64,000 bases of DNA. It comes from Gnomoniopsis sp. IMI 355080. Taxonomy: Eukaryota > Ascomycota > Sordariomycetes > Diaporthales > Gnomoniaceae. The notes under the pieces are model-generated. The model had not been told where the DNA came from. It worked only from the letters and a program-made list of their open reading frames with translations, and ran no database searches. The position numbers were made by a program, and so were the translations under genes. How positions within the stretch are numbered: the first letter of the stretch is position 1; each line of letters starts with the position of its first letter. The stretch lies in the NCBI GenBank assembly GCA_027946555.1, contig JAPEVC010000010.1, positions 62,001 to 126,000 of the forward strand, given 5' to 3'. This document shows positions 49,990-61,173 of the stretch, in pieces.

Positions 49990-52900
49990 TCACAACGGCT
50001 TGAAGTTACCACCAAACATATCCCACGACCTGTTGAACCCCGTATCGGCCATCATGTCGTCTATCTCTCGTACAGCCCGATGGTGTTGAGGATGTTGGTG
50101 GTGATGTGGATGTTGCCCAAGCGCTGCAGTATGGTGGTGGGTCTGAGCTTGGTGCATCCCCACCCCATTTGTGGGCTGGTACAGCTGGGCTGAAAGATCC
50201 ATACCGTTTGGGACCAAATTGTTTTGCATCAAATATTGAGGGATAGGGCCGCCAACTGTTGACTTTATCAGAATACATCCCTGTAGACATTTGGAAATGC
50301 GTAACTTACTCAACTGTCCCTCAATATCTCCATAGACTTCCGGCATGTAGTAATTCCTCGAGTCAGTCGGTTGCTGTCCATGCATATTGGAGATATGCGA
50401 AGGTTGTTGTTCTGCATGCGTTGCTGTGTGTGTGCCAAATTCTGCGAGTGGTTGGTTCGGGTACGCGAATGGGTCGCTGGATGGGAACATCAATGCGTCA
50501 AGCTTGTAGATGCTGGGAGTCTGCCGAGTCTGGCTGCTGCGCATATATGCGCTCGAGGACGGATGTGCCGTCGAGGGAATGACGCTGTTACCAGAACCAG
50601 TGGACGACACGTCCAAAGCGCGCATTTTGGAATAGTTCATGGACATCGACTGTTGTGGCGATACTCGGAAGAGGTCTTCAACAGAAGGCCCTTGGTCGAG
50701 CGACTGCCGTCTGGCAATTCGAGTAGATGAAGCCATAGGCTTCTGTGTATTTAACATCGCAGGAATTGGCCTCATTCCCGGGGCTGATCGCTTCCTAGAT
50801 GCCAGAGGTCGACCTTTCCCGCTCTTGATTGACTCGGGAAGATTCTCCCAGAGTGAGTCCATGGATTTGGAGATCCTGTCTGCGGCGAAGCTTCTCGCGG
50901 CCATTTTCTTGATCATCTCCCGACCAGCGTTGGCATCAGCGAAGATCTCCGCGGAACCTGGCTTGTCAGGGTTTTCAAGCACATAGAAGATGAGTGTGAG
51001 AATAGCAAAGAATTCTGTGTAGAGCATCGACCAGAACGGCCCGACCACCAAAGCTTGGTTCTTTATTTCCGAGGAGATGTGAAGAATGTTTCTTGATACA
51101 CTGATACCAGCCGCTGCACAGGCATAGTATCGCTCATCCACAGTTTTGTTGGTCGCCAGTCTCGGGGAGATGTAGTGGAGGAATGGCCGGTACAGCATCA
51201 TTTGGACATGCGCGTAGGCGAAACGTAGCAGTGTCCGGACTCTACAATTGCAACTTCAGGTCAGCTCATTCTTCCTTCTTAAAACTAAGTCTAAGGCATT
51301 GAGACTCTTACCGCATGACTTCGATGGACCCGTCTGGACTTGGTCGCCATCTTTGGGGAAGCTGCTCGTGCCACACTTGCAAGTCGTTCTCTATCTCTTT
51401 GATACGACAGTATTCGATCATATAGGTTGCATTCGTAGAACTCGCTGTGTATGACTCAATACCTTTCAATGGGTAAATGTATTTGACTACCTTCATCAAA
51501 ATACCCATGAGTCTAGAGTGTGCGTTGAAGGCTTGAAAGAACGAGCCTGGCGTTCCTGGTGGTGGCTTTTGTATGCCGTCCTCGGTGATGAACTCGTCGT
51601 CGATCTCAGTTGGCAGTTTTTGATCCACATCTTCATCGTGGAGTAGTACTGGGAAGCCGAGGAGTGCCGAGCAGTAAATGTCGAGTTGTCGGATAAAGTA
51701 GAATATTCGTCTTCTTAATTCGGTGACTAGGGGCGTGAAATTGGCCTGAGGGAGATGCCTATGCAATCCCATCCGAAGAGCAGACCTCGAGGCAATGCCA
51801 AGGAATGCATAGCACCCACTCAGATTTGACGTCGATTGTAGGAAAAGGATCAGGAACAATAAAGCTTGAAGCGAGGTCAAATCTCGGCATTCAGTAATAT
51901 CTTGTAGTAACAACCTGGCGCAGGTGTAGTATTTCATCCTTTTGACCTGTTAGCGACTTCCTCTCTCACAAAATCGTTACGGGATCTCAATGAAAGGGTT
52001 GCTCGACGCACCCTTCCGCAGCGGCCTCCTTGTAGCCAGCTTCGTCAGCACAGTCCTCTTCGGTAATGTTGTACATAGCACCAACCGCCATTACGGCGTA
52101 GAAGAGAGCTAGGAACCTGTTGTCGTCCACGCCAAACTCCACTGAGGACTTGTTATATACGCTTTCCATGTTCTTGGAGAAAGAAGGCATATGGACAATG
52201 CGCAGAAGGGCCGTTGCGCAGGTGAGGGCGCTGGAAGATAGTTGCATGGCTCGTTCCTTCGTTGGTAAATCATAGACGTTGAAGAAGTCTGCATCTCCAG
52301 GCGATGATGGGCTCGCCACCGACCCAGGCGAGTCTAACCTCGTAAGACCTGGAATGCGGCTTGGCCTTGGGAGGAAAGGCATTGTTTGGTCATTCCCTAG
52401 GAGACCACCAAAATGCTCTTTCATCCGCCTCAGAAAAACAGCTCCAGATGAAGTGCCACGGAAATCCCACCCACCCCCTTCGTCGAGATCCAATTGTCCA
52501 ATTGTCTCGATCATTGACGTGATTCGGGCTTCGTCCTGGGCAACTGCCTGTTGTGCTTCATCTCGCTTCTGCTTGGCGGCCTGTAGTCTCTGGCGTTCTC
52601 GGTTTTGAAATTCCTGCTGAACGGCAGGATCCAGATGAGGATCGTTCAAATCCACATTCGGCACAAACTTGCGCAGTAGGGCCTCGGCGCGAACCAGCTT
52701 GGCCTCGAGTGCCTCGATGTACTGAGGCGCTGGGTTGCGCCTCCTGTTAGAGGGCTTGTCATATGTACATTCTGTAAAGTCAGACCCGTAAGCCGAGGAT
52801 TCAAGTCCAGGGACGGAGAATACCTACCATAGCTATACACGGAGCAGTGTGTGCAAGGTTGCTTGCCATCGCATTTGATCTTCTTGCGCCTGCATTCGTC

Positions 52901-53137
52901 ACAAGCTCTCGTTACTCGTCTCCTCTTTTGCATCGGCATCGAAGGGTTGGAGTTCGAAGCGGATGCATTTCCATCGTCGTCCTCTGCTTTGACCGAATTT
53001 GCACCAGTACTGTCGTCCGCAGATTGTTGGTCGTCCTGGTGGTCCGAGCCGAAAATCGAGTCGTTGCCTGAGATAGGCTCTGGCGAAGCCTCCTGACCGG
53101 ACATTTCGGCGGAAACTTCAACTGTTCCCGAACCCAT
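49990..53137 (-). CDS. Zn2Cys6 transcription factor
   Basis: This is a fungal-specific nuclear regulator. Exons are 53137..52828, 52771..52012, 51938..51312, 51241..50310 and 50255..49990, giving 964 residues. An acidic leader precedes the binuclear zinc cluster, with cysteines at 79, 82, 89, 95, 98 and 105 (CX2CX6CX5CX2CX6C). Intron 1 splits codon 104, so the last zinc cysteine lies in exon 2. PSNRRRNPAPQYIEALEAKL forms linker and coiled coil. Residues about 290-560 are the fungal transcription factor domain (CARLLLQDITECRDLTSLQALLFLILFLQ, LRMGLHRHL, LRRRIFYFIRQLD). The tail is Ser/Gln/His-rich (HHHQHPQHH). The last intron is 54 bases, phase 1 and stop-free, so the unspliced form is also translatable. 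I cannot assign the target pathway. Confidence 0.92.
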
Positions 53138-56100
53138 TTTTTCAACAATTCGTTCAATGTGATCGAAAATGTGACCAAAGAATCCGAAAAAAATGTTGCG
53201 TAACGCAATTAATATCGTTTCACTTGCTCCACGTCTTGGCCACCGATGGTGTTCAAATCAGGATGTCAGCCTGTCCCGAGCACGTTTGTCCCCTTCTCAA
53301 TTGGCCGATAGACCCGGCTCATATCGTGATCGCTGTATTTCAGGAAGTTGTTTTGGTTGTAGCAAGAGAAACAAATGACTTTTGGAACTTGGTGTATTGA
53401 ACCGCTGTGGGGAGTCCTTAGCCGTCGTCGGGTCGGCGCACAGGTCGGATTTAAGTGACGCGGCCGGAGACGCTGAGGCTACCTAGAGTATTGTGCTAAA
53501 AGTATGACAGCTTTATGAGCTTTATGACAACGTACTACTGACTCTGGATAGTCATCTCAGAGAACACAAGGTCTGAGTAAAAAGACGTAGAGAGCGAGGA
53601 GGAGCGTGTTCATGGAGCGGTATGCTGAACAGGTATTGGAGTGAGAACGATCGACAGTGGAGCAGCCGAGCTCGCGCAGCTCTCGAGGGGCCAATCGTAC
53701 ATGTATCAGAAGACAGTAGCCACGGAGATACCCTGCGGAAGCGAGCGATCACTGGGAACCACCAGAGAGTGGACTAAAAGGCAAGGTTCAGTGACCGTAT
53801 CGTGGAGACTCGCATGGGATGGTCCACCTTTAAAAAAGCTTGGCATGCAGCTAAAAATGTAGAAGCAACATGGACGGGGGTTTGTGTACCATGCTCGGGA
53901 GGGATGCGATAGAAGGACTCACGGAATTTTTGGACTAATGAGTGACGCCGGTGAGGGGCTTGGGCGACAGGGCAGGTGAGATGAGATGAGACCCAATGAC
54001 GTGGAGCAGACAAGATCTCCAACGCCAATCATTTGGGAGCGACTAAGCCGGAGAAATGGATACCCTGGTCGTGTCCTCGCCTGTAATTGATCAAGAAGGT
54101 CCAAGTGCGAGTGTTCGACCTCGCGCTCGTCTGTAGGAGAATGGCCTGGCACCAACTGTGTCCAGGTTCCTCCGTTGGTGAGACAAGGAACATCCAGCAC
54201 GGACAGTGGACGGGCGCAGAAGCCTAATTGAGAACACCAGGACACGGGATTTGATCGATACCAATCTACCGGAGATGCAGAAAATGAGTAGACCTGTTAC
54301 GGGTAATGCAGTACGGAGGCGTGGAAAACGCTCAAACAATTTGATACAAGCGCGTGACTCGAGGGATGGAGGTCTAGACAAGGACAAGGACAAGGACAGT
54401 GCCGCGGTCCTGTGAGCGCAGGAGGGGATGTTTTCCTGGCCGTCGTGTTTCAAGGACAGTAAGGTTTGGGATGTTCGAGCACCACAGACTGATCGACACG
54501 GATATTCAATGCCAAGGCGTCAGTAGCAGATCCTTGGGACGAGGTGAACCTAACAGTGGGACGGACAAGAGACAAGGGGTTTTCTGTTTTGACGCTGTGA
54601 ATTTGGAAAGGACGTGCAGGGACTCGGGGGATGCAATGCAAAGGGGTGGCTCCCCGACAGGAACAGCGTTGGCTGAACGGCGGCGGGGGTTGGGCTGAGC
54701 CACGCCCGCCACGACGCGCAAGCGGCCACTAGCAAAGTACGCCGTGAAGAGAGACAGAGGACGAGTCGTTTAAAATGTGTGACAAGCACGCTTGAATCGC
54801 GGGAAAACGGAGACCGAGTTGGAGACGAAGCGGGAACTTTCCCCAGTGTGGCAATGAATACGTATGCGCAAGAGACGTGAAAGCTTGTACCTACTCAGTA
54901 GCCCTGAGGCTCAGAGTAGGGAGACATTTCCCGTATCCTCGTTACCTAACCTCTCGCATTCCCAGATGGGCTATCGACTACCCACTGCATTTATCCATAC
55001 GGAATCTTGCCGTGTACCCACGAAAGTAAGCCCTTTATGGAGAGCTAGTAGTAAGTACTTGCTTCCCCCGTCTTTCCTTTCAGGAAGGCCATAAGCAAGG
55101 GGCAGCCCTTCCAAATCCACATTTCCAGATTTCCCAAGAACTTTAAGTTCAGGCTACCAGACCATTGACCCGCCTGCTTGATTAGCGTGCGCGAATTTCG
55201 CGTTTTGCGCTGATTGCTACCTTATTCCCTTCCACAGTATACTAACGGACTTTCTTTTTGACCCGGATGTCGACTTGCCTTTTGACGCTCAAATTAGGCT
55301 TTATGCACATAGAACAATTTCCAAGCTTTCTACGCGAGACCTAGATTGCTCTTTCGTGCTCCAATGCTGTCAATTTGACGTACGGGTACAGGGAAACAGA
55401 TCCAGTGAACTGGGGCGGCTCGGATGATGGCTCGGCGATAAGCGCGGCCGAAGGTGACGGCTGATTTTTCAATAGTATTAGGACAAGTGGTAAGAATTGC
55501 CAGGTCACGACTAGCCATCACTGGTACGAGACTTGCGTCGCCAGCTCGGGCAGTGCAGGAGCATATCCACAGGGTAGGGTTGTATTATGTGCGTCTTTCT
55601 CTGCACGTCCATTGGCCGGTCGGCTGCTCAAGCAGGACATGTCGTTGAATTGTCAGGGCGCGATCTTGAACGTGATCGTTGCCAAGCTTCCCAAGACCGT
55701 TTGCCAAGATGTCTGCCAAGACGGGCTGTCCCGTTCTTACACCCTTACCCACGAGCCTCATCAACAAACGCCAAGACATCAGTCGTGGGGTTCAAGCCTA
55801 AGATCCACAAAAAGAGATCGATCCAGGAACACTGGCATTCGCTTGATCCTGTTGCCAAGAATGTCAACCCAATCTGTCACCTCCCAAATCCATGAGAGCC
55901 AGTATTTGTCAAAGGCTGGGACACACGCACGCTCGTTGTGTTCCATCCAGAGCATTCCAATACGATCGCCTACCGCGCTACTCGGCCGCTTTCCAACCAA
56001 AGGACCGGAGCCTACTCACTATGTAGACTTGCTCAGTGGCAGCCACGGAATATACTTGAGAGATTTTTGGCCTTGTTTTTGCGAAATTCTCTGCTTTTGG

Positions 56101-57532
56101 TTTCAGGTGCGTCGTATTGCCGCTCCAGATCGGATCGACAGAGATTACGAGTCCCACCAATACCAATGGGGACAATACCTACGACGTGCCTTCTTCAAGC
56201 CCTCGTAATTGTTTCGTGACATCGCTAGTCTGCCAAAGGCCACGGCACGATGGTATGTTGGACTGGCGTAGGACCAGTTGCGAGCTAGGAAAAGCCATCT
56301 TCCTTTTCACCGGTCTCCCAGTTTCAGCATTTCTTCCGAATCGCGAAAGGCCGTGGATACTCATCCTTACCAGGGCATCGTCATCGGCAGGAGGGTACTG
56401 CTGGTATCATCTGCACCCGCTGGTCTAAGCGTCCGATCTTTTGATTCGCTTCCAGAGATTAGGATTGTGCCAAGCTTTTCCCCGTCCGGCATGACGCCTG
56501 TGTAGGGAAAGTCTCCCTGAGAGCCTTAAGCCCATTTCGTGCTCTCCAATAAGCTAGGAAAATACCTGGCGGGGATCACATGTGTCACAAATAGGGTCAC
56601 ATAGCACTTGTTGGTACGACCAATGCCGCTGGGTTCTACCATGAGAACATGCGATTCTGATAAGTCTCGACGGACATCATGCTACTATATAACTATTCTC
56701 AAGTAATTACTTAGATTGGATTGCCAGGCGGCCTATGGTATGGCAGACATCATTTGCAGACTGTGGAAATAATGAATAATAGTGTGCTCTGTTTTGATTG
56801 CATATAATACATGCTAACTGCTATACCAACTTCTCATTGCAACTCTTTTGGCATCTTTATAACGGCAGTAGATCGATATGTTAACACTCGAATGCATTTC
56901 CCTCAGAGTAACTCCAGAATCCCATATTAGTCTAGAGAACACATCCTAGCTTTATCGAATGTTTGCGACTTGTGCCCGCCCTTGAGCGTAGAGACGAAAA
57001 TTGGAGCGTTGTAGATGAGGTGACGCAGCTCGAATCTAGTGGCTATTTGAAATGCTGTCCTTCCAAGCTGGAGAAATTGGTCAGCTCCCGTAATGGCGAC
57101 TGCAGGAGCTTTGCACGGCATCTTGGATCGTAACCATCCAAGGATGTGTGCACAGGCGGGATGCCTTTACGTACCTAGGTAGACAAGCCATAAGGCAGAA
57201 ATTTGGGCTTTTAACAAAATCAGCATGCTCTCGGCGCTCCCAGTCTCCTTTGCAAAGTTGGAGTGATGTGTATTGAGATTGGAAATGCGAAAGCCTGCAA
57301 CACCCCCCCCCCCCAGCAAAAAACACAACTTACCTAATTGACCGTGGCCAGATTTACCCCGCGTCACACATGCCCAGGCCACCCGGGCACTTGAATCCCT
57401 GCATAAGTCTGCAGCTGCCCAAGGACCACAGCTCTGTCGCGGTCCACTGCATCACATATACCCCACGACCGGCGACGTGACGTGCCAACCCTCATTCTCT
57501 GAGGTCTTGATCCAACAATAACAAAAGTCACG
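53138..57532. other. 4.4 kb intergenic region
   Basis: Divergent spacer between the Zn2Cys6 regulator (-) and CSN1 (+), the longest in the window. No gene is supported. A GGACAA tandem lies at about 54377-54397 and a run of 12 C at about 57303-57314, with a TACCTAGGTA palindrome at 57172. Minus-strand frames at 55585..56175 translate to protein-like fragments, but they lie in different frames, cannot be joined convincingly, and may be chance or a decayed gene. Confidence 0.45.
57172..57181. repeat. Palindrome TACCTAGGTA, copy 3
   Basis: Perfect 10-base palindrome about 350 bases upstream of the CSN1 ATG. Confidence 0.85.
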
Positions 57533-59221
57533 ATGGCTGGCCTACAAGTGGCTCAGGCTCAGGCCAACAAGGCGGACATCGTTGTCACAGGTATAGTCTA
57601 CAACACCCAATTCGAACCACAGGGAACGGCACCATCAGGTCGACGAGAGACTGCAGCTTCCATCTGAGGATTGGATGAGTCTGACCGTTTTTCGCTAACG
57701 TGCGGTCGCAGACGTTCCCAAGCTTGATCTCGAAACCTACATCCAGAACTACAGAGGTACGCACGATCATATCCTGGGGTTTCCTTCTTGTGTAGCTAAT
57801 CACAGACCCCAAGGCCGCACCCGCTTAAATCGGCTCACATCGATCGCAAATCACTCGACTGTTCTCGCCGTCGATGCGCTAAAACTTGCCGCGCGCGAGA
57901 TCGTCGACAGCGGAAGGGATGTGCAGCTGTACCGGAGCATCATCGAGAATCTACGCACCATCGATCCCAACGATTCTGCCGCCGTCTATAACGCCCAATG
58001 GGCAGACAAGACCGACAAGGCGAACAAAGCCGAGCTGAGTCGCCTGGAGGGTGAGCTTAAGGGATACAAGAACAACCTCGTCAAGGAGAGCATCAGGGTT
58101 CGTAAAGAAGATTCTACTAGGTGTCAGACTTTGCGCTGATAATAGACAGATGGGCAATGAGGACCTTGCGAAGCATTTCGAGAGCATGGGCGAGCTCAAT
58201 CAGTCTTACGAGGTTTATGCCAAGATGCGAGCCGATGCCAGTTCCACAAAGCACATCATCGAGGTCGGACTGCACTTGGCGCGCGTCTCTGTCCTGCGCC
58301 GCGACTGGTCAATGGTCATTGCAAATGTCAACAAGATGGCTGGTCTTCAGACAGACTCTGGCGATAAGAGCATTCAGGCGGTCTCTAATATTCTGTACGG
58401 AATCGGCCTGCTGGGTCAGGGCAAATACCCCGAAGCTGCTCAGGCCTTCTTACAGGTCGATCCTACTATTGAGGCATCACTGTACGACGAATTCGCAAGT
58501 CCCAACGACATTGCTACCTACGGTGGCCTGCTTGCGCTGGCAACTCTCGATCGCCCGGGCCTCAGCAAGTTCCTGGACAGCTCGCCATTCCGTACCTTCC
58601 TAGAGCTCGAGCCCCATTTCCGACGAGCTATCTCTCAGTTTGTCAACGGCAGATACTCCGCTTGTTTGGCTATACTTGAGTCCTACCGCTCAGATTACCT
58701 GCTCGACATCTACCTGCAGTCACATGTCAACACTCTCTACAGCTTGATTCGTGTCAAGTGCATCTTTCACTTCTTGCAACCCTTCTCCTGCGTTACAATC
58801 GATAGCATGAATGCTGCCTTTGCGCCGCCTGGAGGCTCGATTGAGCCAGAGTTGGAAGATATGATTCGAAATGGTGGTCTCATGGCACGCATCGATCCCA
58901 TCGACCGGGTACGTTCGTCAAAACTTTATCGCCTCATAACTTTCACTGACAGATTCTTAGGTTATTACGACCGCGATCGTTAACCCTCGGGCCGAGATGC
59001 AGGCCAAAGCCCTGGCTGCCGTCAGGCAGTACGAGAAAGACGCTATCGATCGTATCCGGCGCATTGCTATCATCTCTGCTGACCTTGAGGTCAAAGGCAA
59101 GCACAAGGGGCGTGGTGACCGTCTGGGTCAGGGGGATCCTGCGTTGAGAGGCGGATGGGATGGAGAAGGCACCGATTTCTCTGACTACCGAGCTTCTTCA
59201 TTCGTTGCATCTCAGTACTGA
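57533..59221 (+). CDS. CSN1: COP9 signalosome subunit 1
   Basis: CSN1 is a PCI-domain scaffold of the COP9 signalosome, which removes Nedd8 from cullin ubiquitin ligases; in filamentous fungi the complex controls development. Exons are 57533..57590, 57712..57756, 57814..58097, 58150..58908 and 58961..59221, giving 468 residues. Exons 1-3 join to DVPKLDLETYIQNYRGRTRLNRL, the family's N-terminal block. Residues about 115-290 match the RPN7 domain (SIRMGNEDLAKHFESMGEL, KHIIEVGLHLARVSVLRRDW). The PCI domain follows (YLLDIYLQSHVNTLYSLIRVKCIFHFLQPF), with C-terminal QAKALAAVRQYEKDAIDRIRR-type helices and a Gly/Arg-rich end. Intron 3 has an uncommon GTTCGT donor, and intron 2 must end at CCAAG because the earlier CACAG leads to a stop. 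Confidence 0.94.
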
Positions 59222-59688
59222 AGTGAAAGTATGAGGATTTACTGATTTTCGGCGGGACATACCAGGTGGCTGCGATGGCGTTGGGAGTCAAATTAAGGCG
59301 AAGCATTTGCACCAGGTTTGGAATTTTGAACTGCGTAGAGCAAGGTCAGAGTAAAATGAAGACAATCGATAGATCACAATAATGTGCATGTTCGCACTGC
59401 TTCGCTGTCGGGGATATCGTCATCTCGTCTTGAAGCAGATGATTCGTTTTGCTCGGCCCTATCTGTCGTCAATCAAACAGTAACAAACGTCTTGAGACAG
59501 AGCACATGAGTTCACAATCTCTAGTCCGGCAAGCCATCACAATGGAAAGAAACGCTGCTGAAAGCATAAGGCATACAAGCCGGGCACGAAACGACGACCA
59601 ACTTAACACGAGGGCAAGACAGGAATGTGATACGGCAAGGACTTCAATCGTGCACTCTGGACCTTCGGATGCTTTGATTCCTTTACAC
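59222..59688. other. Intergenic, convergent 3' ends
   Basis: Short spacer between CSN1 (+) and PRP18 (-), presumably holding both terminators. Confidence 0.65.
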
Positions 59689-60786
59689 TTATCCCATGAG
59701 CTGTCTCACGTCTTCAGGCGGCCATCGCACTTGCGCAAACGTCAAGCACCGCTTGATACTTTGCAGATACTTCCGTGTGACCTCGTCACCCATGACATGG
59801 CCCCTCTCGCCGTTATGCAGCTTCTCTCGCGCACTTCGCTCGTGAATACCCACCATGGTCACACCGATGGGCCATGCCGCCTTGCCAATACTCAATCTCA
59901 AATACTCGTCGTTGGCATCCACATACCGCCTCTCCTGTGCGGCCCGCACAATCTCGACGACGCTCTTCAACACGCTGTCATCCAGATCTCCTTTCTCAAA
60001 CTTGCGAAATAGTGGCGTCATCGTTTGTTTGCACTGCACCATAGCGCTGTACGCCTGCCTCGCCGCTACAGTATCTGCCGTTCCGCTTTCCCGCTGCTCT
60101 TTGAGCAGCGCAATTTCCCACTCCTTCAGGATCATCGTGAAGTACGACGCCAACTGCCGGAATAGCCACTTTCGAGCTGCCTTGTCGCTCGCGGCCGGGA
60201 CAGTCTCGTCCACCTTCATGTCCTTCTCTTCCATAAGAACCAGCGTCGTAGGGATCGGGCCCTGAGACACCACCGTCGTGAGCCTGCGCAGACGCTTCAT
60301 GCGCGCGGCGCGCGTCTCGCCAAACAGCATCACGGGCTCGCCCAGTCCGCGCAACTTAGCGGTCAGATCCTCGTCACTGAGCCTTGCGAGCTCGTCACCC
60401 TCGACGCCTCCGTCGTCGTCACTCTCCTCCTCTTTGCTATCGTTCTCCGGCAGCAGCTCCGGAAGCCCAAGCCGCTTCCGCCGTGCGCGCTCCTCCTCGG
60501 CTTCTTTTTCCTCCTTGCGGCGGTGGGATTCTTCGGCGAGCTTGCGGCGCTTTTCCTCGCGCGCTTTCGCCTCGGCTGCTGCGTCGTCTTCGCGTTTGCG
60601 CTTGGCGGCGGCTTTGGCTTTGCGTTCCTCCTCGAGACGGGCCTGTTCGGCCCGGTAAGCCTCTTGACGGGCGGCTTCGGCGTCGGCTTTGCGAGTGTAT
60701 TTTGGGGGCGTGTCAGTGCTGGGTGATGATGTAGAGGGGCCTTTCTTTTTGGCTATTTGCTCGGCCATGAGCGCTGCGAAATCCAT
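59689..60786 (-). CDS. PRP18: Pre-mRNA splicing factor Prp18
   Basis: Prp18 is a spliceosomal protein acting with Slu7 in the second transesterification step. It is a single exon of 365 residues. The N-terminus MDFAALMAEQIAKKKG is family-typical and is followed by about 90 residues of charged coiled coil (EERKAKAAAKRKRE, EEKEAEEERARRKR). The SFM/PRP4-like motif LRGLGEPVMLFGETRAARMKRLRRL lies at about residues 147-170. The C-terminal Prp18 domain (about 210-350) contains WLFRQLASYFTMILKEWE, MTPLFRKFEKGDL, IGKAAWPIGVTMVGIHERSARE and the end RWPPEDVRQLM. It is transcribed divergently from SAP18, with 387 bases between start codons. Plus-strand open frames over the coiled coil are artefacts of biased codons. 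Confidence 0.96.
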   Translation of the reverse strand: MDFAALMAEQIAKKKGPSTSSPSTDTPPKYTRKADAEAARQEAYRAEQARLEEERKAKAAAKRKREDDAAAEAKAREEKRRKLAEESHRRKEEKEAEEERARRKRLGLPELLPENDSKEEESDDDGGVEGDELARLSDEDLTAKLRGLGEPVMLFGETRAARMKRLRRLTTVVSQGPIPTTLVLMEEKDMKVDETVPAASDKAARKWLFRQLASYFTMILKEWEIALLKEQRESGTADTVAARQAYSAMVQCKQTMTPLFRKFEKGDLDDSVLKSVVEIVRAAQERRYVDANDEYLRLSIGKAAWPIGVTMVGIHERSAREKLHNGERGHVMGDEVTRKYLQSIKRCLTFAQVRWPPEDVRQLMG

Positions 60787-61173
60787 GTTTTCTGTCGAGA
60801 GATTGCTCGCAATAGATTATAGGAGCTCGAGACAGGTGGATGTGGTGGTGTTGGGTCAAGGACGCAATGGGCTTGTTTGCGTTATTGGTGCTGTACATGT
60901 CCTATGGCAGCTTTCCAGTGTTAAAAGGTTATTGGAGTCGTAAATTCGGGGGTCAGGCACTAAATGGAGTGCTGGGGAAAGTTCCACTTGACGGACCTAG
61001 TGCTTATTTTGGGGGACCCCTGTTCTTGAGGGCTACCTTACACAAGGATCCTCATACCCACCTTCACATGTGACAAGACATAAGACCAATTCTACCGCTG
61101 TAAATCAACAACAGCTCACTGCTGCCAGGTCCTCATAAAGTGTCCGTGTTTCGAGACGTATGATCCTCCAAAC
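60787..61173. promoter_or_regulatory. Shared PRP18/SAP18 divergent promoter
   Basis: This 387-base spacer must contain both promoters. No specific factor site is recognised. Confidence 0.5.

Noticed and set aside
55612..56208. 198-codon plus-strand open frame
   Set aside because: The translation does not look like an ordered or biased protein; it overlaps more protein-like minus-strand fragments.
56927..57326. Possible ankyrin-like fragments on the minus strand
   Set aside because: Only loose resemblance, in two frames with stops between, and interrupted by a poly-C run.
60278..60658. Ser-rich plus-strand frame over PRP18
   Set aside because: Antisense of the Lys/Glu/Arg-rich coiled coil of PRP18.
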